Assembly: GCA_019359745.1 (NCBI GenBank)
Contig: JAHHGT010000003.1
Span: 62,001 to 126,000 of the forward strand
Direction: 5' to 3'
Source of the DNA: Aphanothece saxicola GSE-SYN-MK-01-06B
GTDB taxonomy: Bacteria > Cyanobacteriota > Cyanobacteriia > PCC-6307 > Cyanobiaceae
DNA: 64,000 nt
This document shows positions 1-6,240 of this stretch, in pieces (the stretch's first letter is position 1; every line of letters starts with the position of its first letter). The position numbers were made by a program, and so were the translations under genes. Under the pieces are notes generated by a model. It saw nothing but the letters and a program-made list of their open reading frames with translations. It made no database searches and had not been told where the DNA came from.

Positions 1-1
1 G

Positions 2-598
2 TTTAGTGGCAGCCAAACGCGAGGCATTCAACTGGACAGCTCTGCTCTCTCGGCGTCCGGTCAAAAATCGGCAGAAAGCTTCACGGCTGCCTTGGTCACT
101 GGAAGACGAATCAACCTCAGCCGAAACACGCTGCTTACGCCTTCTCTCAATCTGAGCTGGAGCGGGATTAACGAGCACGCCTTTGTAGAAAGTGGTGGCG
201 AACTCAGTGGTGGCAACACGAACATCAACGTCTTCAACTTAAACTATCTTCCCAACAATACAAGTTGGACCAATCTCGATCTGGGTGTCTCCATTGCGCA
301 AACCGTCCGTCAAGGTACAACGTTGATTGTTCCCAGTGCACGGCTGAGTTGGTTTGGGACATGGAAGACAGGTGGCAATGACCAGGTGGTGGACTACCCC
401 TTTTCTTCTCGACAAGTGGATGTCCCTGGGGCGTGGCTCAATCGCAGTGGTCTGAGAGTTGCGTTGGGCCTGAATGTGGCCACCCGCAAGAACCTGGCCA
501 TTTACCTCCGAGGCGTGGCCGATTTCGGCTACGACAGTCGCGAGAATGGAGCCCTGGCTGATTACGGGATCAATGGAGGTCTGACCATCCCATTCTGA
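2..598 (+). CDS. C-terminal beta-barrel of an autotransporter (5' end outside window)
   Basis: The frame is open from the window edge to a TGA at 596-598, about 198 residues. It has alternating polar and aromatic beta-strand segments (for example SWFGTWKTGGND and LAIYLRGVADFGYD) and ends in GGLTIPF with a terminal Phe, the usual outer-membrane barrel assembly signal. This fits the C-terminal translocator of a type V autotransporter, which inserts in the outer membrane and exports a passenger domain. The passenger lies upstream, outside the window. The TTG at 92 is inside the domain and is not the likely start. The base composition is less GC-rich than the core genes further on. Confidence 0.6.
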   Translation, partial: FSGSQTRGIQLDSSALSASGQKSAESFTAALVTGRRINLSRNTLLTPSLNLSWSGINEHAFVESGGELSGGNTNINVFNLNYLPNNTSWTNLDLGVSIAQTVRQGTTLIVPSARLSWFGTWKTGGNDQVVDYPFSSRQVDVPGAWLNRSGLRVALGLNVATRKNLAIYLRGVADFGYDSRENGALADYGINGGLTIPF

Positions 599-846
599 AT
601 GGCTGGATCGATCATCCTGTTGGGTCCGTACTCTTAGGGAGACGCTGGAAAGTCGCGACAAGTCACGAGACACTGGACACCGATCGATTGAGTCGGCTGA
701 AGGATGGCCTCAAGCAGCTTGGTTTCACTGAAGACGGGCAGATAAACGCCGACACATGCATCAATCGCGGAACGTTCCTGGCTGAGATGTAAGCGGTGTC
801 GCCGTGGCTGATCACTGTATCCACTGGCAATGATGACGCCAATCCA
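599..846. other. no gene recognised
   Basis: This is the gap between the autotransporter and the sufS relic. A plus-strand frame is open from about 598 to a TAA near 790 (it reads LKDGLKQLGFTEDG and ends FLAEM), but it has no ATG start and I recognise no family. It may be gene debris like the relic that follows. Confidence 0.4.
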
Positions 847-1306
847 CCTCTTGCAGCAGCGATAAGCAACACCCTGGGCTGGCTCAATCCGATCGAGGCG
901 GTGGCCGCTTTGACCCACGGGCATGGGCTTCCTCTGGGCCCTCGAGCCGCTGCTGGAGGCGATTGTCCTTTCCTGGGGGGCGGCGAGATGATCCACGACG
1001 AGTACCTGGACCACAGCACCTGGGCCGATCTGCCCCACAAGTTCGACGCCGGACGAGAAACCCGACTGGGCCGCGATAGCGGCTTTCAGTGTGGACGCCC
1101 TGCACGCCAACGACATCGCTGCCCTCCTGGACTCGGCGGGAGTGTGCATCCGCAGTGGCCACCACTGCACCCAGTCCCTGCACCGCCACTACGGCCTGGC
1201 CAGTCCCGCCCGCGCCAGCCTGGGCTTCACCACCACCCCCGAAAAGCTTGACCGCTTCGCTGAGGCGCTGGAGGGCACGATCGGGTTTCTGAGGGAGCAC
1301 AGCTGA
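847..1306 (+). pseudogene. sufS: decayed sufS (cysteine desulfurase) fragment
   Basis: Four blocks of SufS-like sequence occur in family order but in different frames. They are [16 protein letters not shown] (about 847-924, frame 1), [13 protein letters not shown] (926-964, frame 2), [19 protein letters not shown] to DLPHKFDAG (967-1053, frame 1), and [20 protein letters not shown] through [17 protein letters not shown] to the C-terminal FLREHS (about 1055-1306, frame 2). The catalytic-loop Cys of RSGHHC is still there. Compared with the family, about 35 residues are missing between the first two blocks and about 60 between the last two. The N-terminal half with the PLP lysine is absent. It cannot make a functional enzyme, so an intact copy elsewhere is expected (inference). 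Confidence 0.8.
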
Positions 1307-1606
1307 GGGGAGCTGCGCAACCATGGGCGAGCTGTTGAGGAACAACCAGGCTGAAGGTTCTGATCAGTGAGCTGACCTGGCTTTGTCCTGGTTCTTCGTT
1401 GAGCGTCGGCCAGGGCTCTGTAATGACATCTGTATCGGTCAGAACAAGTGGATATCAGACCCGTGAACCATGGCTATCGTTGATAGACACGAGGTGGGTA
1501 ACCCCTGCACTGCAATGGTTTTGGCTGAAGCCAGTTCGAAGCCCCGGCGGGGTTCATAGAAGGATGGGGCCGCCATCTCGTGGTTATCGGAAACCGCCGA
1601 ATTGGC
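1307..1606. other. non-coding stretch before the cassette-like region
   Basis: No gene is supported here. A hairpin at 1538-1555 pairs GAA and CCCC with GGGG and TTC, with one bulged G. If the core motif at 1607 belongs to a recombination site, the rest of that site should lie here, but I find no clear partner RYYYAAC motif. Confidence 0.4.
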
Positions 1607-1613
1607 GTTAGGC
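1607..1613 (+). other. GTTAGGC core motif, possible attC/attI R' site
   Basis: GTTAGGC matches the integron core consensus GTTRRRY and sits only 5 bases before the ankyrin gene's ATG, where a cassette boundary would lie. The bases before it (GCCGAATTGGC) can form a small hairpin. The upstream half of the site is not clear, so the call rests on position and on the better site at 2364-2420. Confidence 0.35.
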
Positions 1614-1618
1614 GTCAC

Positions 1619-2362
1619 ATGAACTCCGCTGATGACCTGCTAGCCGCCTTCGAATCACATTCGGCTGAGCGCATCCGCGCAATCCTTGACACTGGATTCG
1701 ACGTTCAGATGCCGATCAACGGGAAGTCTCCCGTCAACCACCTCGTAGAGATGTATTTCAGGTCGGATGCCTTTTCGGCCTGCCTTCGCTTGCTCCTTGA
1801 TCGAGGAGCCGTCTTGGAAGACCCAGACCTTGAACCAGTTCTCCTGAACGACCCGTCGGCCATCGAGGCTGCGGTCCAAGCGGACAGTGATCTCCTAGAC
1901 CACATGGTGACGCTGCCTTGCACGTTTACGCCCTTAGTCGGAGCGTCGCTGCTCCACGTCGCAGCTGAGTACGGACACGTTGCCGCGGCGGCCAAGCTCC
2001 TTGAGCTTGGCGCCGGAGTCGATGTGCGGGCCGCCACGGATGACTTCGGTCTGAATGGTCACACCCCGCTCTTCCACACGGTCAACTCCAACGCGAATCG
2101 GTCGGCGCTTGTCATGAGGCTGTTGTTGGCAGCGGGTGCCAGAGCGGATTTGCAACTGCGCGGGATCACTTGGGGCAAAGGCTTCGATTGGGAAACAACG
2201 TGCTTTGATGTCACTCCGATCTCCTATGCCCAACTTGGCCTGCTACCGCAGATGCAGCGAACCGAACGGGATAGCTACGCCAACGTGGTGGAGTTATTGC
2301 GTGCGTCTGGGAGAGATATTCCTCCTCTCAACAACGTACCGAATCTCTACCTCGCCCAGTGA
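1619..2362 (+). CDS. ankyrin-repeat protein
   Basis: The product is 247 residues, starting at the ATG at 1619. Ankyrin repeats are visible: LLHVAAEYGHVAAAAKLLELG (trimmed: LHVAAEYGHVAAAAKLLELG at about 117-137), then GHTPLFHTVNSN with MRLLLAAGARADLQ (about 150-180), then a weaker repeat near YANVVELLRASGRD at the end. An N-terminal segment (LLAAFESHSAERIRAILDTG) is a likely divergent repeat. Ankyrin repeats bind partner proteins and have no catalytic role of their own. There is no signal peptide, so it is probably cytoplasmic. A core motif lies just before the start and an attC-like site begins 2 bases after the stop, which is gene-cassette packaging. Confidence 0.75.
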   Translation: MNSADDLLAAFESHSAERIRAILDTGFDVQMPINGKSPVNHLVEMYFRSDAFSACLRLLLDRGAVLEDPDLEPVLLNDPSAIEAAVQADSDLLDHMVTLPCTFTPLVGASLLHVAAEYGHVAAAAKLLELGAGVDVRAATDDFGLNGHTPLFHTVNSNANRSALVMRLLLAAGARADLQLRGITWGKGFDWETTCFDVTPISYAQLGLLPQMQRTERDSYANVVELLRASGRDIPPLNNVPNLYLAQ

Positions 2363-2363
2363 T

Positions 2364-2420
2364 TCCGAACACCTCGTTCAACCCGGACCCGCTACGGCAG
2401 GGTTAACTCGAACGTTAGGT
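2364..2420 (+). other. attC-like integron recombination site
   Basis: This 57-bp imperfect palindrome directly follows a stop codon. It runs from R''-like TCCGAAC (2364-2370) to R' GTTAGGT (2414-2420). The inner arms are GTTCAACCC and GGGTTAAC, which pair except for one extra C in the 5' arm. That single extrahelical base inside a TTCAA/TTAA arm is the hallmark of attC sites such as the one behind aadA1. The short loop (GGACCCGCTACGGCA) fits a compact attC. R'' is one transversion from the RYYYAAC consensus in two positions, so a covariance-model score is needed. Confidence 0.65.
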
Positions 2421-2465
2421 CAGCAAGCCTAAAGTTCCTCATCGGCGTAGCATAGAGAAAAACCA

Positions 2466-3053
2466 ATGAAGGTCGTTCGCACTGGAAGAGATTTCCCTAT
2501 TGTCTGCGTCGGCGGCTCGGCGGGAGGTCTTGACGCCTACATACGGTTGCTGCAACACCTGCCCAGCGACATGGGTGTCGCAATCGTCATCGTCAACCAT
2601 GTGAGGACCTTGGCCACTCAACTCCACGAGGTTCTTCCACGGTTCTCAAAGATGCCTGTTGAACTGATTACGGATCATTTGCTAATTCGGCCCAATCGGG
2701 TCTTCATCATTCCTGAACAGCGAGACCTGCACGTGCTTGAGGGGGATTTTCTGCTAGAGCCGATCTCGAAGCCCAGGGGATGGCCCGATGTCATTACCGT
2801 CTTCCTGCGATCTCTAACAGAGCACTGGGACGGCAAACTCATCGCTGTCATTGTCTCTGGCTACGATGGTGACGGCGCAGAAGCGCTTCGCGGTATTAAA
2901 AGGGTCGGGGGCACTACTATCGCGCAGCGCCTCGACACCGAAAAGCAGCCCGACATGCCTGAAAGCGCTATCGCGAGTGGCTTCGTTGATTTCGTGCTAT
3001 CCCCCGAGGATATCGCAAAGACCATCGTACGACTTGCAGATGCCGAAGGGTAG
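2466..3053 (+). CDS. stand-alone CheB-type protein-glutamate methylesterase
   Basis: The 195-residue product is a whole CheB catalytic domain with no receiver domain. It shows GGSAGGLDA (Ser nucleophile at about residue 18), VNHVRT (His about 44) and SGYDGDGAEAL (Asp about 134), which form the CheB triad. CheB removes methyl groups from chemoreceptor glutamates. Without the receiver it would not be controlled by CheA phosphorylation. No chemotaxis gene is nearby, so the substrate is unknown. It starts 45 bases after the attC-like site and ends in another RYYYAAC-like motif, so it reads as a captured cassette gene. Confidence 0.8.
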   Translation: MKVVRTGRDFPIVCVGGSAGGLDAYIRLLQHLPSDMGVAIVIVNHVRTLATQLHEVLPRFSKMPVELITDHLLIRPNRVFIIPEQRDLHVLEGDFLLEPISKPRGWPDVITVFLRSLTEHWDGKLIAVIVSGYDGDGAEALRGIKRVGGTTIAQRLDTEKQPDMPESAIASGFVDFVLSPEDIAKTIVRLADAEG

Positions 3054-3150
3054 CCGAACGACGAATGCGGTCACTACGCTACTTGTGGGCGCGAAGGCCT
3101 AACGAACAAAGATAGATTGTGCGCAGCCACGATCTTATCCGGTGTTGGAC
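3053..3150 (+). other. degenerate attC-like segment after the methylesterase gene
   Basis: GCCGAAC overlaps the TAG stop (3053-3059), a perfect inverse core GCCTAAC lies at 3098-3104, and GTTGGAC (matching GTTRRRY) lies at 3144-3150. The inner arms (AAGATAGATTGTG and CACGATCTT) pair only in part. It could be one decayed site or two nested remnants. The placement directly at the stop codon is the main support. Confidence 0.35.
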
Positions 3151-3963
3151 AAACCCATTGACGCTTCTGAGCAGCCGCCTAGGGTCAATGCGTCCCACTT
3201 GATTTCAGGTCTGGTTCAGATTTGGCAACTAGGTCAATGGCCAGCAGTTGGGCTTCCTGGGTGCTTCTGTTGCTTCCTCTGCAGTGTCTGTCCCGCCCCT
3301 GCGTCTACCGGCACGCAACGGCAGTTCTTTTGGCTTGATCGTCTGTGGGGGAGAGAGTCATCTTCCCTGGCAGCCCATGCCCCTGAGTCCTGCTGTCACC
3401 CAGCCGTTCCGGTCCGTTTGGGTTCAGCCAAGGGTCGTCGTGCCGCTGGTGCGTCTGCAGTGTGGGTTGGGTGGTGTGGCTGCAACAGCTGCAGCAGGAC
3501 CATTGCCGTGGGGGGAAGCTCCACCAAGATCGACACCCACAGACTCAACTGCGGACCTGGTGTAGCGAAACGCACAGGTGGTTCTCGGACCCGAGAACCA
3601 CGATGACGCCCATTGCGCTGGAGCCAACATCTGTTTGGACGACAGGTATTCCGACTCGTGGCGTCTTGGCGACTGACCTGGTTTTCGGAAGGGAGGGGTT
3701 TCCTGACCTTGATTCACGGAAACCAGCGAAGAACAAGTTGATTTGTCCGCGTTTTCACGGTTGTGTGGGTTGCGTAGGATCTTTGCGCGGCAAACCAACT
3801 TCGCGCGGGAGCCGACACCGCCTGCTCGCCGAACGCCGTTTGGTAGAACGGCGGTGTTGCTCAGCTCCAGGTTGCTGCAGTCATTGGCATTGAGGTGCGC
3901 TGTGTCACTGCGCGCTGCTCCGTTCACAACTGGTTTATGAGATCCTTTGCTGCAGATGGGGGC
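3151..3963. other. about 810 bases with no recognisable gene
   Basis: Open frames exist on both strands but none gives a recognisable protein or convincing codon use. A perfect inverted repeat with 10-bp arms (TGGTTCTCGG and CCGAGAACCA around AC) sits at 3579-3600. Another CTGCAG-containing repeat pair occurs at about 3871 and 3950. Between core-like motifs at 3144 and 3964, the segment has the size of an ORF-less gene cassette (inference). Confidence 0.4.
3579..3600. repeat. perfect inverted repeat, 10-bp arms, 2-base loop
   Basis: TGGTTCTCGG at 3579-3588 and CCGAGAACCA at 3591-3600 are exact reverse complements. It lies inside the ORF-less segment, with no T-run, so it could be an operator or cruciform rather than a simple terminator. 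Confidence 0.6.
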
Positions 3964-3970
3964 GTTAGGC
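3964..3970 (+). other. GTTAGGC core motif, possible cassette boundary
   Basis: This is the same heptamer as at 1607-1613 and again lies shortly (19 bases) before a gene start. The preceding bases TGCTGCAGATGGGGGC could be the L' side of a site, with a CTGCAG partner near 3871, but the match is weak. Confidence 0.35.
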
Positions 3971-3989
3971 AGGTGGGAGCCATTCAAAC

Positions 3990-4271
3990 GTGAACCTCGG
4001 ACGAATCAAGCCTGAGCGCAAGAGTGGGGCAGAGCCGCTGCACGCGAACGGCTCACCCCTAGGTGTCTCCTTGCAGCAGTTCTGGCAATGGTCAAGCCCG
4101 GATCTCGTCAGCAACTCGCAGCGCGGGATCTTTGCTGAGTTTCTGGTAGCGCATGCGCTGGGTGCCGACGGCTGCGTTCAAATCGGGCGGGATGCCTACG
4201 ATTTGAAAACTGATTCCGGCATCAAGGTTGCGGTCAAGGCTTCGGGCTATGTTCAGTTGAGTACTGCCTAG
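3990..4271 (+). CDS. truncated hypothetical protein, restriction-nuclease-like core
   Basis: The product is 93 residues from a GTG start. The segment SNSQRGIFAEFLVAHALG, then AYDLKTDSGIKVAVKASGY, matches a type of cassette-borne hypothetical protein I recall. In that type, a (D)xL...GIKVEVK pattern resembles the PD-(D/E)xK nuclease core. Those proteins usually run about 100 residues further. Here the frame stops just after VKASGYVQ, so it appears C-terminally truncated, and the E of VEVK is replaced by A. It is probably non-functional or altered. I assign no function. Confidence 0.5.
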   Translation: MNLGRIKPERKSGAEPLHANGSPLGVSLQQFWQWSSPDLVSNSQRGIFAEFLVAHALGADGCVQIGRDAYDLKTDSGIKVAVKASGYVQLSTA

Positions 4272-4334
4272 TCGCACGATGCAACCGGACGGGCCGACAG
4301 GCCCATTGACTGCAGGGGGCTTCTTGTCTTCCCT

Positions 4335-4354
4335 GCACTTTAACGTTGAAGTGC
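4335..4354. repeat. near-perfect palindrome GCACTT...AAGTGC
   Basis: GCACTT (4335-4340) and AAGTGC (4349-4354) flank TAACGTTG. The whole 20-mer is self-complementary apart from one base pair. It lies 44 bases before the hydrolase start, so it could be an operator. There is no T-run for a terminator. Confidence 0.45.
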
Positions 4355-4397
4355 TGATACCCGACTAGGCTGGATAGGCTCATCAGTTGTCGTTCAG

Positions 4398-5288
4398 TTG
4401 GCACGCGAAGGAACGTTCCGAGTCGGCAACCGAACCCTCGCTTATCTTGAAACCGGCGACGGCGGCGGACCACTTGTCCTCCATAACCACGGTGGGCCCT
4501 CCAGCCGCCTGGAGGCGTTTCTCTTTGATGCGTCTGCGAGGGCCCATGGCCTGAGGTTGGTCTGTGTGGATCGGCCTGGTATCGGTGGGTCCGATCCTCA
4601 ACCGGATCGCACCTTCGCCTCATGGGCCAGCGATCTGCTGGCCTTGGCCGATTCCTTGGGTGCCCAGCATTTTGCTGTCACCGGCTGGTCCGAAGGGGGG
4701 CCGTGGGCACTGGCCGCTGCCGCCTACCTGGACCCAGGCCGCCTTGCCAATGTCACCTGCATCGCGGGTGCCAGCTACGGAACGTTCGGCGCCAACTGGG
4801 CAGCGACGTACCAAAGCAGTGTTGATGCGCTTGGGGGGCGCCTGGCGTTGCATTTCCATCCAGGCTTCAGGCTTATGTATGAACTGCTTGGCCTGAGTGC
4901 GACGCGCTTTGAGGCCAGCTACCTGCAGGCGCTGAAGAAGTCGATTGGCGCCTCTGATCAAGAGGTCCTCTCAGATGAGGTGATCTGCCAATCCTTTCTT
5001 GAGGCGTCAAGGGAATGTTTTCGACAGGGTGCTGAGGGACTTGTCGCTGACGCCACGATGCTCTACGAAGCCTGGCCCTTCGCTATGACCGCAGTCACGC
5101 GCCCGGTCCACTTCTGGCAGGGAACTGATGACAAACTGGTGCCTGGACCCATCAACAGGATGGTGGCGGACAAAACCCCAGGTGCCCTCTGGCATTCGAT
5201 CAGCGGCGGAGGTCATTTCATTGCCCTCAGCCATGCGAACGAGATCCTGACTCAGATTGCCGGAGATCTCGATGGCCATGGGCATTGA
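4398..5288 (+). CDS. alpha/beta hydrolase
   Basis: The product is 296 residues, probably from the TTG at 4398, since no ATG or GTG lies near the N-terminal motif. It has the alpha/beta-hydrolase fold: an oxyanion segment HNHGGPSSR (about 30-38), VCVDRPGIGGSD (about 55-66), the nucleophile elbow GWSEGG (Ser about 98), a late acidic residue in GTDDKLVPG and a catalytic His in GGGHFIAL near the end. The substrate cannot be told from sequence. It is probably a cytoplasmic esterase or hydrolase. The next gene overlaps its 3' end, so the two are likely co-transcribed. Confidence 0.75.
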   Translation: MAREGTFRVGNRTLAYLETGDGGGPLVLHNHGGPSSRLEAFLFDASARAHGLRLVCVDRPGIGGSDPQPDRTFASWASDLLALADSLGAQHFAVTGWSEGGPWALAAAAYLDPGRLANVTCIAGASYGTFGANWAATYQSSVDALGGRLALHFHPGFRLMYELLGLSATRFEASYLQALKKSIGASDQEVLSDEVICQSFLEASRECFRQGAEGLVADATMLYEAWPFAMTAVTRPVHFWQGTDDKLVPGPINRMVADKTPGALWHSISGGGHFIALSHANEILTQIAGDLDGHGH

Positions 5289-6150
5289 TCGGCCCACCAT
5301 GACGCCTCGAGTGCCCACACTCCCTTTGGCACCGCGCTCCATTCAGAAGGGCACGCCTCTGAAGCTCCTGCTCGGCCAGGAGGCCCTTGAGTGTCTGGCC
5401 CAAAACATCCGGTACGTAGATCCAGACTTTCCGGCCAGCCGATTCTACGAATCAGCATGGACTGGGATTGAGCCCCTATCCCTTATGCAGCGAGGCCTGC
5501 ATATCGCCAAGGCGCTTCATCCATTCCTGCCTGGGAACTATGAGCAGGCCGTTCAGATCCTCATGGCGTCGATGACGCCGGAGAAACCAGATGCAGAAGA
5601 CTTGGGGGTGGCGGGCTTCTTCTATCTTCCCTACAGCTTCTTTATTTCTGAGTACGGACAGGATGAACAACACAACAGCGGCAACGACCCCTTTGAGACG
5701 TCGATGCTGGCTTTGTATGCCCTCACCACCCGCTTCACCTCGGAGTTTGCCATCCGCACCTTTCTGATCCAGCAGCAAGAGCGCACGCTGAAGACGATTG
5801 ATCTGTGGATCACCGACCCTAATCCGCATGTGAGGCGCCTCTGCAGCGAGGGGACGCGCCCAAGGCTCCCCTGGGGCAAACGCCTGTCTTCGTTTGTTGC
5901 CGACCCGAGGCCAACACTGCCCATCCTTGAATCTCTAAAGGATGATCCATCGTTGTACGTCCGCCGCAGCGTTGCCAACCACCTGGGAGACATCGCCAAA
6001 GACCATCCGGAAATCGTCTATGCCACCTGTGAGCGTTGGCTGAGGTCGGGAGCCTCCAGAGATCTGATGTGGCTGATTCGCCATGCGGTTCGCTATCCAG
6101 CCAAACATGGAGATGCACGCGCACGGAAGATCCGTGCAGCAGCTTGCTAG
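5272..6150 (+). CDS. DNA alkylation repair protein, AlkD-like HEAT protein
   Basis: The product is about 292 residues. I chose the ATG at 5272, which overlaps the upstream hydrolase by 17 bases. A second ATG follows at 5278. The C-terminal half carries AlkD-like HEAT helices: DLWITDPNPHVRRLCSEGTR, LKDDPSLYVRRSVANHLGDI, AKDHPEIVYATCERWL and LMWLIRHAVRYPAKHGD. AlkD proteins excise alkylated bases by wrapping DNA in HEAT repeats. Members I recall are about 360 residues. This one stops soon after RHAVRYPAKHGDARA, so the last repeats are missing. Activity is uncertain. Confidence 0.7.
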   Translation: MAMGIDRPTMTPRVPTLPLAPRSIQKGTPLKLLLGQEALECLAQNIRYVDPDFPASRFYESAWTGIEPLSLMQRGLHIAKALHPFLPGNYEQAVQILMASMTPEKPDAEDLGVAGFFYLPYSFFISEYGQDEQHNSGNDPFETSMLALYALTTRFTSEFAIRTFLIQQQERTLKTIDLWITDPNPHVRRLCSEGTRPRLPWGKRLSSFVADPRPTLPILESLKDDPSLYVRRSVANHLGDIAKDHPEIVYATCERWLRSGASRDLMWLIRHAVRYPAKHGDARARKIRAAAC

Positions 6151-6240
6151 CATCTAGTAAGTCCTCGGCGTTGAATGAAGAACGACTGTTTTGATTGGCG
6201 CTCCAATCAAGCCCTTGATGGGCGGTCGGCGTCAACTCAT

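Noticed and set aside
1531-1556. T-arm-like sequence TTCGAAGCC as a tRNA fragment
   Set aside because: No acceptor, anticodon or D-arm can be built around it. The hairpin is only GC-rich.
3424-3987. Minus-strand 187-codon open frame in the ORF-less segment
   Set aside because: No recognisable family, and it starts with unlikely low-complexity sequence. It could be a readthrough of cassette DNA.
6175-6240. Upstream extension of the TAP-like hydrolase
   Set aside because: It would put 22 charged or polar residues before a clean signal peptide beginning at 6241.
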